Shown: positions 1-7,104 of the stretch, one piece after another | Layout: each line of letters starts with the position of its first letter | Position numbering within the stretch: position 1 is the stretch's first letter | Assembly: GCA_012837465.1 (NCBI GenBank) | Contig: DURG01000139.1 | Location: 1-15,446 of the forward strand | From: Propionibacterium sp. | GTDB taxonomy: Bacteria; Actinomycetota; Actinomycetes; Propionibacteriales; Propionibacteriaceae | Direction of reading: 5' to 3' | Length of the DNA stretch: 15,446 bases | Position numbers and translations under genes: made by a program | The notes under the pieces: generated by a model | What the model saw: the letters and a program-made list of their open reading frames with translations, nothing else | The model's database searches: none | What the model was told of the DNA's origin: nothing

Positions 1-224
1 ACGCGGACGTCGCCGCCGCACTGCGTTCGCTCAGCCCTGAGCAGCGCGTCGCGGTGGTCCTGTGTGACATCGAGGGGCTGAGCTACGAGGAGATCGCCAA
101 GGTCCTCGACATCAAGCTCGGCACGGTGCGTTCCCGGATCGCCCGCGGTAGGGCCACATTGCGCGATGAGCTCGCGCACCGTGCGCCCACTGAGGGAAGA
201 ACACGCTATGCCGGGGTGTCATAG
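1..224 (+). CDS. sigE: ECF sigma factor, SigE-like (C-terminal fragment)
   Basis: This is the 3' end of an RNA polymerase sigma factor; the 5' part lies outside the window and whole codons start at position 3. The visible 73 residues contain the region-4 helix-turn-helix that reads the -35 element: LSPEQRVAVVLCDIEGLSYE, then EIAKVLDIKLGTVRSRIARG. The SYEEIA...GTVRSR pattern is typical of extracytoplasmic-function (ECF) sigma factors. The TAG stop at 222-224 is directly followed by the ATG of a zinc-binding anti-sigma factor, so the two are probably translationally coupled. With tatB next, the context matches the actinobacterial sigE envelope-stress locus. The SigE subtype is inferred from context, since region 2 is not visible. 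Confidence 0.9.
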   Translation, partial: ADVAAALRSLSPEQRVAVVLCDIEGLSYEEIAKVLDIKLGTVRSRIARGRATLRDELAHRAPTEGRTRYAGVS

Positions 225-1643
225 ATGGCCAAAGGACCCTGCGAACGCCTCCACCCCCACTTGTCGGCCTACGCCGATGGAACGCTCCCGCCCAAGCGCT
301 GGGAGCAGGTCAGCTATCACGTCGCCGGCTGTGAGGAATGCCGCGACGAGGTGGCCGCCATCAACGCGGTCTGCTCGAAGCTGAGCTCCTACCGCGGCTC
401 CGAAACCCCCGAAGCCCTCGCCGCCCGGCTCGAATCCATCGCCGGCGAGCACGGCTCCTCTCCTCTGTACATGGCCGCTGGCGACGGCGAACTGCCGTCA
501 GCCCGCCGCAAGCGCGTCCGCCGCGCCACCCAGGGCGGCGTCGCGCTCCTCGCAGTGATGGTCTCGGCCGTCGTGCTGGCCGTCCTGGTCGCCCCGTCGC
601 CCACCCGGATCACGGATCCGGTCAAGGCCGCCCGCGAACTCTACGGGCGCTCCCTCACAGCGATCAGCGTCAACGAGGCCGTGGGCACCATGCTGCTGGC
701 CAACGAGCGCGGCGCAGATTTCGGCGCCTCCGAGACCTATGAGCCCCGGCTCTCCGAAACCCAGTCCGTGCAGCTCTCCGCGGAGGAGGCGGCCGCGCTC
801 CTGCGGCGCGCCGCCGAGGCGGACCTCACGCTCACCGGCGTCCAGCAGGTGTGGGCCAGTGATGGAGGCGGCCTCTACCGCACCGCCCAGGTGCGCACCA
901 CCAAGGTGGCGGGGGAGGGCTCCCACCTCGAGGTCTTCGACGCCCGAGGAGACCTCTTCAGCTCCGCCTTCCTCCCCGAGTTCGGCGCCCGGGCAATCAC
1001 CGCGCCGGCAGAGTGGGAGTACGTGCGCAGCGCCACCGCCGAGCAGATCGTCGGCCGTGACGCCATCCGGGTGCAGGCCAACGCAGATGACCAGCCTGTC
1101 GCACGCTGGTGGATCGACTCCGAGACCGGCCTGTTGCTGTGGGCCGAGCGCTATGACGCCCTGGGCCGGGTCAACGTCGGCTTCGGCTACAAGCAGTTGG
1201 CACTCGACGCCGGCTCCCTGAACACCGACGACACTGCCCAGCTCATCTCGCTGCAGCCCGCCACGTCCTCGCAGGAGGCCGGTTGGTGCGTCGGCCTCGA
1301 CCATTGCCCCCAGATGCTCGCCGGGCTGCCCCTGGTCGCCTACACGGCCTCCGACAAGCCGGGCCGGGCGTCGATGAACCTCGTCTACTCCGACGGCTTC
1401 CACACCGCCGTGGTCGAATGGGCCGACGGGGTGCTCGCCGACAGCATGGCCCGGAACGATCGCGGCGCCGACATGGCCGTCGACGTCTGGCAGGCCGGCG
1501 ATGCGGTCATCTCCGTGGCCTGCGACTGCGGCCAGGACCGCATGGCGAGGATCAAGGACGAACTCCCCGAACAACAGGCCTACCGGCACACGATCGCGGC
1601 GAAGATCCGCGACGGACTCGCCCGGTTGGCCGAAGTCGGCTGA
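225..1643 (+). CDS. Zinc-binding anti-sigma factor fused to RseB-like extracytoplasmic region
   Basis: Predicted membrane anti-sigma factor of 472 residues, acting on the sigma factor encoded just upstream. The N-terminal cytoplasmic domain has the zinc anti-sigma motif H-x3-C-x2-C (His32, Cys36, Cys39). A basic stretch (RRKRVRR, about 94-100) precedes one membrane helix at about 104-124, giving an N-in, C-out topology. The outer part, about 350 residues, is much longer than in a minimal RseA. Around 200-330 it resembles the MucB/RseB/LolA-like fold (for example WWIDSETGLLLWAERYDALG). The C-terminus carries four cysteines (355, 361, 433, 435) that could form disulfides. The ATG follows the sigma stop with no gap and no strong ribosome site. 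Sigma binding is inferred from family and context; the RseB resemblance is by eye and less certain. Confidence 0.82.
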   Translation: MAKGPCERLHPHLSAYADGTLPPKRWEQVSYHVAGCEECRDEVAAINAVCSKLSSYRGSETPEALAARLESIAGEHGSSPLYMAAGDGELPSARRKRVRRATQGGVALLAVMVSAVVLAVLVAPSPTRITDPVKAARELYGRSLTAISVNEAVGTMLLANERGADFGASETYEPRLSETQSVQLSAEEAAALLRRAAEADLTLTGVQQVWASDGGGLYRTAQVRTTKVAGEGSHLEVFDARGDLFSSAFLPEFGARAITAPAEWEYVRSATAEQIVGRDAIRVQANADDQPVARWWIDSETGLLLWAERYDALGRVNVGFGYKQLALDAGSLNTDDTAQLISLQPATSSQEAGWCVGLDHCPQMLAGLPLVAYTASDKPGRASMNLVYSDGFHTAVVEWADGVLADSMARNDRGADMAVDVWQAGDAVISVACDCGQDRMARIKDELPEQQAYRHTIAAKIRDGLARLAEVG

Positions 1644-1659
1644 GCCCCCAATAGACCGG

Positions 1660-1665
1660 TACCCT
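1660..1665 (+). promoter_or_regulatory. Putative -10 box (TACCCT) of a leaderless tatB transcript
   Basis: TACCCT fits the actinobacterial -10 pattern TANNNT and lies 7 nt before the GTG of tatB. No Shine-Dalgarno sequence fits in that gap. Transcription would start at or next to the start codon. No convincing -35 element is visible. tatB may also be read through from the sigma/anti-sigma genes. Confidence 0.45.
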
Positions 1666-1672
1666 AGAGCAC

Positions 1673-2113
1673 GTGTTTGGCATCGATCTGACGGAGTTCA
1701 TCCTGATCTTCGTTCTTGCCATGATCATGTTCGGCCCCGAGAAGCTGCCGGAGTACTCGCGCAAGGCCGCGCGGCTGTTCGTCTACTTCCGTGACATCGC
1801 CAACAACGCCAAGACCACCCTGCGCACCGAACTCGGCCCGGAGTACGCGGACCTCGAGCTGAAGGACCTCCACCCCAAGGCCTTCATCGCCAAGCAGTTG
1901 CGCGAAGAGGTGGCCCTCATCGAGGACGCCAAGCGCGAACTCCTCGACGCCAAGGACACCCTCACCGAATCGGCGAAGATGGTGAAGGACACCGCGAGCA
2001 TCGACTCGCTGAAGAAGGCCGTCTCGGAGGAATCCCACCTGGAGGAGCCCCCGGAGGAGGCACTGGCCCTCGTCGGCCCGCAGACCTCACCCTTCGACCC
2101 CGAAGCCACCTGA
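1673..2113 (+). CDS. tatB: Sec-independent (Tat) translocase subunit TatB
   Basis: TatB works with TatC to receive folded proteins bearing twin-arginine signals at the cytoplasmic membrane. The 146-residue product starts (GTG) with the family signature: a short membrane helix at 2-19 (FGIDLTEFILIFVLAMIMFG), then the hinge GPEKLPEYSRKAARL and a long charged amphipathic helix (about 22-110). The tail is acidic and proline-rich. Length and the FGPEKLPE hinge suit TatB rather than the shorter TatA. The gene follows the anti-sigma gene after 29 bp, as in the mycobacterial sigE locus, but without an htrA protease gene between them. The GTG start is favoured because the membrane helix begins there and a -10 box lies 7 nt upstream. 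Confidence 0.92.
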   Translation: MFGIDLTEFILIFVLAMIMFGPEKLPEYSRKAARLFVYFRDIANNAKTTLRTELGPEYADLELKDLHPKAFIAKQLREEVALIEDAKRELLDAKDTLTESAKMVKDTASIDSLKKAVSEESHLEEPPEEALALVGPQTSPFDPEAT

Positions 2114-2149
2114 CCTGGACCCCCGCAGCTTTGTCTGAGGCCTGCTTCC

Positions 2150-2276
2150 GCAGGGTCTGATGGGGCCCTCCCCGCCCATGTGGATCCCGATCTCTTGTGC
2201 TCGGGTGGTGATGGGAGTGGGGGATCGGGATCCACAACGCCCGCCCTAACCCTGTCGGGCCCCCATCAGCCCCTGC
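2150..2276. repeat. Imperfect palindromic element with 14-bp perfect core arms
   Basis: The 252-bp gap between convergent tatB and the YqfO-like gene holds a palindrome of about 127 bp. Its inner arms are a perfect 14-bp inverted repeat, TGTGGATCCCGATC at 2179-2192 and its complement at 2223-2236. Its outer arms, CTGATGGGGCCC (2157-2168) and GGGCCCCCATCAG (2257-2269), match except for one extra base. The right arm is longer between inner and outer blocks. It sits where a bidirectional terminator would be expected, but no T-run follows either arm, so it may instead be a dispersed palindromic repeat. I see no gene in this gap. Confidence 0.7.
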
Positions 2277-2365
2277 TTTGACCTTTCCGCAATGCACATG
2301 GCGCGGCCGACACCGTTGCTTCGGCTGCTTCCGTCGTGTCCGGGGGCTGGCTGGTGGAGGTTTGT

Positions 2366-2689
2366 TCAGTCGCTGCCGAGGACGTCCAGGGCCTCGTAGG
2401 CGTGCCAAGCGGGTTCCTCGTAGGGGTGCGCGGCCAGCATCGCTGTGACGGCGTCCCTGGCCCGGTCACGGGTGCAGACCGCCTCGATGCGCACCTCGTC
2501 GACCACGCTCAGTTCGCCCTTCGTGCCCGAGAACGGGTCCGCGTCCTCCGACGGCCGGAAGCGGCCCTCGCCCTGCGCGCTGAAGCTGCAGGCCGAGTAC
2601 TCGCCGAGCTGCCCCGCGCCGCCCTCGGCAAGCGCGGCGCGCACGGCGTCGGCATGGGAGGACGGGGCGAAGCAGACGATGACGATCAC
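2366..2689 (-). CDS. YqfO/Nif3 C-terminal-like (PII-fold) protein
   Basis: A 107-residue protein matching the PII/CutA-like domain found as an insert or C-terminal part of YqfO/Nif3 proteins and as free-standing small proteins. Evidence is the alternating pattern MIVIVCFAPSSHADAVRAAL, the GEYSACSFSAQGEGRFRP segment and the near-invariant HPYEEPAWHAYE motif close to the C-terminus. No catalytic residues are evident; the family's role is unknown, and metal or small-ligand binding has been suggested for relatives. The start is GTG, with AGGAG 4 nt upstream overlapping the stop codon of mrp, so it is co-transcribed with and probably translationally coupled to mrp. Confidence 0.85.
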   Translation of the reverse strand: MIVIVCFAPSSHADAVRAALAEGGAGQLGEYSACSFSAQGEGRFRPSEDADPFSGTKGELSVVDEVRIEAVCTRDRARDAVTAMLAAHPYEEPAWHAYEALDVLGSD

Positions 2690-2696
2690 GGGGCTC

Positions 2697-3851
2697 CTAG
2701 TTCGTGGCGAGGGGGAGGCGCTGGCCCAGGAGGCCGCGCTTCTTCTCCGCGATCACGTTGGCCAGGTCGATCATCGCGGTGGCCGACGGGTGCTCGGGGT
2801 GCGACTCGACGATGGGCGTGCCACGGTCGCCGCCGGCGAGGAGTTCCTCGTCGAACGGGATCTGCGCCAGCATCGGCACCTCGTAGACCACGCGATCGGT
2901 GAGGGCCTCCGCAACGAGGGTGCCGCCCCCGGCACCGAACAGTTCGATGCGGTGCGTCTCCTCGCAATGCGGGCACTTCGTCTCGAGCCAGCTCATGTTC
3001 TCGACGACGCCGATGACGCGCTGCTCGAGGATGTGGGCCATGGTGCCGGCACGTTCGGCGACCTCAGAGGCAGCCGACTGGGGCGTGGTCACCACCAGCA
3101 CCTCGGAGTTGGGGATCTTCTGGCCCAACGACATGGCCACGTCGCCGGTGCCGGGCGGCAGGTCCAGGAGAAGATAGTCGAGGTCACCCCAGTAGACGTC
3201 CGCGAGCAACTGGGTGAGCGCGCGGTCGAGGATGGGGCCGCGCCAGGCGACGACCTGGTCCCTGGAGGGCTTCAACATGCCCACGGAGATCACCTTGAGG
3301 CCACCGATGGCCGGCACGGGCATGATCATGTCGTCGACGACGGTGGGCCGGGCGTCACCCAGGCCGAGGAGGTCCGGGATGGAGTGGCCGTAGATATCGG
3401 CGTCGAGGATGCCGACGCTGCGGCCCTGCTTGGCCAGTGCGAGGGCGAGGTTGACGGTGACCGACGACTTGCCGACGCCGCCCTTGCCGGAGGCGACCGC
3501 GATGACGCGGGTCAGGTTGCCGGGCTCGGCGAACTGGATCTTGCGCTCCTCTACGCCGCCGCGCAGCATGGTGCGCATGGCGTCGCGCTGTTCGTCGTTC
3601 ATGACGCCGAGTTCGACGTCGACGTTGCTGACGCCCTCGACTGCCTCGACGGCGGTCTTCACGCGGCCGATGATCTCGGAGCGCATGGGGCAGCCGGAGA
3701 CGGTCAGCAGGACGCGGACGAAGACGTTGCCGTCGTCGTCGGCCTGGATGTCGTCGACCATGCCGAGATCGGTGATGGGGCGCCGGATCTCGGGATCCTC
3801 CACGGTGTGGAGCGCGGCACGGACGTGGGGCAACAGCGGATGTTCAGTCAC
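2697..3851 (-). CDS. mrp: Mrp/NBP35-family ATP-binding Fe-S carrier protein
   Basis: P-loop ATPase (ApbC/Mrp) thought to carry Fe-S clusters to apo-proteins in the cytoplasm. Numbering from the GTG start, residues 1-90 form a MIP18/DUF59 domain (VEDPEIRRPITDLGMV; Cys54 in SGCPM). The ATPase domain has the deviant Walker A loop SGKGGVGKSS at about 121-130, LDADIYGHSIPDLLG, and DLPPGTGD. A CxxC (Cys293, Cys296 in KCPHC) is the expected cluster-binding pair at the dimer interface. Length of 384 residues is normal. An in-frame ATG lies four codons upstream (3863), but it overlaps the best -10 box, so GTG at 3851 is preferred. It is the first gene of a two-gene operon with the YqfO-like gene. Confidence 0.93.
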   Translation of the reverse strand: MTEHPLLPHVRAALHTVEDPEIRRPITDLGMVDDIQADDDGNVFVRVLLTVSGCPMRSEIIGRVKTAVEAVEGVSNVDVELGVMNDEQRDAMRTMLRGGVEERKIQFAEPGNLTRVIAVASGKGGVGKSSVTVNLALALAKQGRSVGILDADIYGHSIPDLLGLGDARPTVVDDMIMPVPAIGGLKVISVGMLKPSRDQVVAWRGPILDRALTQLLADVYWGDLDYLLLDLPPGTGDVAMSLGQKIPNSEVLVVTTPQSAASEVAERAGTMAHILEQRVIGVVENMSWLETKCPHCEETHRIELFGAGGGTLVAEALTDRVVYEVPMLAQIPFDEELLAGGDRGTPIVESHPEHPSATAMIDLANVIAEKKRGLLGQRLPLATN

Positions 3852-3858
3852 GCCCCCT

Positions 3859-3864
3859 TTCATA
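3859..3864 (-). promoter_or_regulatory. Putative extended -10 (TGG-TATGAA) upstream of mrp
   Basis: On the minus strand TATGAA, preceded by TGG (an extended -10 pattern), ends 7 nt before the GTG at 3851. That is the same geometry as for several other genes in this window. The 7-nt gap is AGGGGGC, so a Shine-Dalgarno role with very tight spacing cannot be excluded. No clear -35 element is visible. Confidence 0.35.
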
Positions 3865-3915
3865 CCATGCTGCGACGAGAGACCCCAGAGGGGTTAGACG
3901 AGGGGGATACTCGGA

Positions 3916-4002
3916 GATCGGTAACAAAACAGTGGTTCGGATTCTTCATGGACCCCCATCACAGCGTTTCTGACGCGCGAGCAACAGGATTGTTACCGGA
4001 TC
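3916..4002. promoter_or_regulatory. Spaced inverted repeat GATCGGTAACAA ... TTGTTACCGGATC
   Basis: In the divergent gap between mrp and the DUF559-type gene, GATCGGTAACAA (3916-3927) and TTGTTACCGGATC (3990-4002) are complementary over 12 bp with one extra G. The centre is about 62 bp. The core 9 bp CGGTAACAA is perfect. The spacing suits two half-sites bound by a looping regulator, or simply two copies of one binding site in opposite orientation. I cannot name the regulator. Confidence 0.4.
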
Positions 4003-4005
4003 GGG

Positions 4006-4014
4006 TTATCCACA
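4006..4014 (+). promoter_or_regulatory. DnaA-box-like nonamer TTATCCACA
   Basis: A perfect match to the classical DnaA box TTATCCACA, four bases after the right half of the GGTAACAA inverted repeat and 51 bp before the ATG of the DUF559-type gene. It is a single box without an AT-rich unwinding region, and no dnaA/dnaN/parB genes are near, so it is not an origin. It could be a DnaA-dependent regulatory site or chance. Confidence 0.4.
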
Positions 4015-4065
4015 GTTCTCCGTCCTCGTGGCAAATCGCTCCCTCCGTTGCCGATCAATGGAGGC

Positions 4066-4926
4066 ATGAATGAAGAACTGGAAGCACTGCTTCTCACCGA
4101 AGGCCTGATCAACGTCCGCGGCCATCGGCACCTGGCCCGCAGGGTCGCCCGTGAAGTGGGGCGGGAGACCCTCGTCAGGCTCCTGCCGGGAATCTACGCG
4201 GCACCCGAGGATGCCCACGACTTCCAAGTCCGGGCCAAGGCATTGGCGCTGGCGGATCCCAACGCGATCTTCGTGCGCCACACTGCGGCGCGGCTGACGT
4301 GGTGGGAGGAACTCTCCGTGCCCCGGGTCCAGGCCGTCACCCGCCGGGCGCCCGCGGAGGGCTTCAGCTTCGAGCAGCGAAGCATCCCACCCGATCTCAG
4401 GGTCGCCGGAACGCAGGCGTACGTGACCGCGGCCGCGCTCACCGTGCTCGAACTGATCGGCTCCATGGGAGGCAAGCCCATCAGCGAGGCATTGCGCCGC
4501 GGGGCCACCACGCTGGAGGAAATGCGGCAAGCGATCGGGATGATGCCTGGCCGACGCGGCAACAAGGAACGATGGCGGTTGCTGCTCGACTCAGCCCACG
4601 AACCATGGTCCGAGCTGGAGAGAGAGGCCCATCGGTTGATGAGGGACGCGGGCATCGACGGCTGGGTCACCAACCACCCGGTCGTGGTGGGGGAGAAGCT
4701 GCACTACCTGGACATCGCTTTCCCGGAGTTACGGCTGAACTTCGAGCTGGACGGCTGGGAGTTCCACAGCGGCTACTCGTCGTTCGTGGAGGATCGACGA
4801 CGCGACGTCAACCTCAGCAAGGCCGGGTGGAGCGTCCTGCGCTTCACCGATCCCAGCGTCGACGAGTTGGTCGAGGCGGCAACCGTGATGATCCCGCGGC
4901 GGCGCCATGAGCTCCGACTGGGCTGA
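4066..4926 (+). CDS. AbiEi-like N-domain / DUF559 (Vsr-like endonuclease fold) protein
   Basis: A 286-residue protein of a type common and variable among actinobacteria. The N-terminus (about 1-50, ending LVRLLPGIYAAP) resembles the winged-helix AbiEi antitoxin domain of type IV toxin-antitoxin systems. The C-terminus (about 183-275) resembles DUF559, a small PD-(D/E)xK/Vsr-related nuclease fold. Candidate acidic residues are Glu184, Asp216 (HYLDIAFPELRL) and Glu227/Asp229 (FELDGWEFH), followed by RRRDVNLSKAGWSVLRFT. No partner AbiEii toxin gene is adjacent. ATG at 4066 is chosen because GGAGG precedes it, though only 1 nt away; TTG at 4048 is an alternative. It is convergent with the next gene, 11 bp away. 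Its role, defence or otherwise, is unknown. Confidence 0.8.
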   Translation: MNEELEALLLTEGLINVRGHRHLARRVAREVGRETLVRLLPGIYAAPEDAHDFQVRAKALALADPNAIFVRHTAARLTWWEELSVPRVQAVTRRAPAEGFSFEQRSIPPDLRVAGTQAYVTAAALTVLELIGSMGGKPISEALRRGATTLEEMRQAIGMMPGRRGNKERWRLLLDSAHEPWSELEREAHRLMRDAGIDGWVTNHPVVVGEKLHYLDIAFPELRLNFELDGWEFHSGYSSFVEDRRRDVNLSKAGWSVLRFTDPSVDELVEAATVMIPRRRHELRLG

Positions 4927-4937
4927 TGATCGCTCGA

Positions 4938-5336
4938 CTAGTTCCTCTCGTTGAGGGCGTCGCCGAGGATCACCACGCACGTGGCCACCAAGGCGGGTAC
5001 CCACAGGCCGGCCAGCGCCGCGAGGACCACGACGGCGGGGCCCACCACCAGCGAGACCGTGAGCCGCTCCTTGTAGCCCAACCGCACCGTCGAGCCGGGG
5101 GCCAGCAGGTAGCGCCACAGGGCGAAGTAGCCCAGCACGAAGGTCGCGGCCACCGCGGCGCCGAGCCACCAGCCGCCGGCGATGCGCCACAGCGCGATGG
5201 CTCCGATGACGATGAGCGCCAGGTGACCGATCAGGAGGACGACTCCGAACCAGCGCACTTCGGTTGCGGACTGGGTGACCTCGGAAACCTCGTCGGGGTG
5301 AACTTCGGGGGCGGCGTCAGGCCGGTGCTCGGTCAC
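4938..5336 (-). CDS. Small four-helix membrane protein, unknown function
   Basis: A 132-residue protein not matched to a named family. After a charged N-terminus of about 28 residues there are four probable membrane helices at about 30-51, 56-78, 92-110 and 112-127, with the short basic loop RLGYKERL between helices 2 and 3. It is the last gene of a three-gene minus-strand operon. Its GTG start overlaps the stop of the DUF1003 gene (GTGA), and GAAGGAG lies 6 nt upstream of it. A small membrane-protein gene lies next to the DUF1003 gene in the mycobacterial counterpart of this cluster as I remember it, which suggests a conserved partnership; the biochemical role cannot be read from the sequence. 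Confidence 0.8.
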   Translation of the reverse strand: MTEHRPDAAPEVHPDEVSEVTQSATEVRWFGVVLLIGHLALIVIGAIALWRIAGGWWLGAAVAATFVLGYFALWRYLLAPGSTVRLGYKERLTVSLVVGPAVVVLAALAGLWVPALVATCVVILGDALNERN

Positions 5337-5833
5337 GGCGTCTCCTTCTCGTCGGTGCGCTCCAGGCGCTCGGCCAACTCGCGCAGTTCGCTGCGCAGTT
5401 CACCGCGCACGAAATCGCGGGTGGCGAGCTCGCCCAGGTGCATGCGGATGGCTGCGATCTCGCGGGCGAGGAAGTCCATGTCGGCGCGCGACTGGGCGGC
5501 GATGCGGCGGTCCTCGTCGAGGCTCAACTTGTCGCGCACCTCCTGCCGGTTCTGAGCCAGCAGGATCAAGGGGGCGGCGTAGGAGGCCTGCGTGGAGAAG
5601 AACAGGTTGAGGAGGATGAACGGATACGGGTCCCATTTGAACCCGAACAAGCCCACCACGTTGAGGATGATCCACGTCACGACGAAGACCGTCATGTAGA
5701 CGATGAACTTGCCGGTGCCCATGAAGCGGGCCGCGGCCTCCGCGAAGGCCCCGAAGGCCTCGGAATCCAACTCCACCTTGGGGAGGAACGAGCGGCGCGA
5801 CCTCGGCTCGGACAGCGGGTTGCGCTCAGACAT
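5333..5833 (-). CDS. DUF1003 family membrane protein
   Basis: A 166-residue protein with the DUF1003 hallmark: two membrane helices (about 42-64 and 70-92) bracketing WDPYPFILLNLFFSTQASYA, then APLILLAQNRQEVRDKLSLDEDRR. The C-terminal third (about 115-160) is helical and charged and may form a coiled coil in the cytoplasm. Function of the family is unknown. It overlaps the upstream MgtE-N/CBS gene by 8 nt (ATGTCTGA) and the downstream membrane gene by 4 nt, so all three are almost certainly one translationally coupled operon. Placement beside an Mg2+-sensor-like protein suggests a link to ion or membrane homeostasis; this is inference. Confidence 0.9.
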   Translation of the reverse strand: MSERNPLSEPRSRRSFLPKVELDSEAFGAFAEAAARFMGTGKFIVYMTVFVVTWIILNVVGLFGFKWDPYPFILLNLFFSTQASYAAPLILLAQNRQEVRDKLSLDEDRRIAAQSRADMDFLAREIAAIRMHLGELATRDFVRGELRSELRELAERLERTDEKETP

Positions 5834-7097
5834 CGGCCACCTCGCTGACCTCGACCTCGTCCATCAGGTCGCCGCGCCAGTCGTCGGGCAGCATGTGGTC
5901 GAGCACATCGTCGACCGTCACGGCGCCCACGAGGTGGCCCTCATCGTTGACGACCGGGGCGACGACGAGGTTGTACTGCGCGAAGAACCGGCTGACCTGG
6001 GCCAACGGGGTGGTGGGGCGCAGCGGCTCGAGGTTCTCGTCGAGCAGCGTGGTCACCATGATGGTGGGCGCCTCACGCAGGAGGCGCTGGATGTGGACGG
6101 AGCCGACGTAGCGGCCGGACGGCGTCTCGAGCGGCGGGCGGCAGACGAACACCATCGACGCGAGCGCCGGCGTCAACTGCTCGACGCGGGCGTGGGCGAG
6201 GGCCTGGGCGACGGTTGCGTCGGTGTCGAGGATGATCGGCTCGGGAGTCATCATGCCGCCGGCAGTGAAATCCTCGTAGGCCATGAGGCGGCGCACGTCC
6301 GCCTGCTCCTCCGGCTCCATGCGCTGCAGGAGATCCTCGGCCACGTCCTCGGGGAGGTCGCGGATCAGGTCGGCCGCGTCGTCGGGGTCCATCTCTGAGA
6401 GGACGTCGGCGGCACGCTCGGTGTCCAGTTGGGAGATGAGCTCGATCTGCTCGTCCTCCGGGAGTTCCTCGATGGCCTCGGCGAGCACGTCGTCGTCGAG
6501 CGCCTCGATGACCTCGGCGCGGGATTCGGGCTCCATGTCGTGGAGTTCCTGCGCGATGTCGGCGGCCTTCATGTCGGTGAACTCGGCGACCAGGTGTGCG
6601 GCGGTGCGGCCCGTGGTCAGGATGAGCTCCGGGAGTTCCTTCCAGGAGACCAGTTCGGGCTTGCCGCGGCCGCCGAAGCCGAAGCGGCTCACCACGTTGG
6701 AGGCACGCAGCGCGACGGTGTCGAGTTCCCATTCGCGGTTGCGGACCTGCACCATCGAGACGTCCTCGATGCGGGTGGGGCGGTCGCGTTGGATGTTGCG
6801 GTCCAGCAGGTCGGCAGCGACGAGCAGCTCGGCCTCGCGTCGCTGGAAGCGACGGGTGTCGACCTGCCCGAGGATGGCCACCTGGTTGGGGGTGATGTCG
6901 TGCACGCGCACCATGGGCACGAAGATCCGCGCCCGAGCGAACAACTCGATGACCAGCCCCTTGACGCGGGGGGCGCGGCCCTCGGCGCGCAGGTAACAGA
7001 CCACGTCCTTGACGCGGCCCACCTGGTCGCCGGCAGCGTCGACGATGGGCATGCCGAGCACCCGCGAGATGAAAACCTGCGAATCCTTGGCGACCAT
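5826..7097 (-). CDS. PRC-barrel / MgtE N-domain / CBS-pair protein without a transporter domain
   Basis: A 423-residue soluble protein. Residues 5-80 look like a PRC barrel (SRVLGMPIVDAAGDQVGRVK). Residues 165-275 form an MgtE intracellular N-domain, an acidic helical superhelix with repeats such as EALDDDVLAEAIEELPEDEQ and MDPDDAADLIRDLPEDVAED. Residues 278-405 are a CBS pair (GGMMTPEPIILDTDATVAQA; VNDEGHLVGAVTVDDVLDHM). In true MgtE channels these modules sense Mg2+ and gate a five-helix pore; no membrane helix is present here. It therefore cannot transport alone and may be a Mg2+ or nucleotide sensor acting on its operon partners. Homologues occur widely in actinobacteria (the Rv1232c type). 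The ATG has no good ribosome site but a -10 box 7 nt upstream. Confidence 0.9.
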   Translation of the reverse strand: MVAKDSQVFISRVLGMPIVDAAGDQVGRVKDVVCYLRAEGRAPRVKGLVIELFARARIFVPMVRVHDITPNQVAILGQVDTRRFQRREAELLVAADLLDRNIQRDRPTRIEDVSMVQVRNREWELDTVALRASNVVSRFGFGGRGKPELVSWKELPELILTTGRTAAHLVAEFTDMKAADIAQELHDMEPESRAEVIEALDDDVLAEAIEELPEDEQIELISQLDTERAADVLSEMDPDDAADLIRDLPEDVAEDLLQRMEPEEQADVRRLMAYEDFTAGGMMTPEPIILDTDATVAQALAHARVEQLTPALASMVFVCRPPLETPSGRYVGSVHIQRLLREAPTIMVTTLLDENLEPLRPTTPLAQVSRFFAQYNLVVAPVVNDEGHLVGAVTVDDVLDHMLPDDWRGDLMDEVEVSEVADV

Positions 7098-7104
7098 GGC
7101 CCCA

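Noticed and set aside
498..1589. A 363-codon minus-strand frame opposite the anti-sigma gene
   Set aside because: Shadow frame; the plus-strand protein has a clear zinc motif and membrane helix, and this one has no recognisable domain.
4006..4014. Chromosomal replication origin
   Set aside because: Only one DnaA-like nonamer is present, without a box cluster, AT-rich stretch or dnaA/dnaN/rpmH neighbours.
2445..4073. A 542-codon open frame on the plus strand opposite mrp
   Set aside because: Antisense shadow of mrp and the YqfO-like gene; His/Asp/Gly-rich translation typical of shadow frames.
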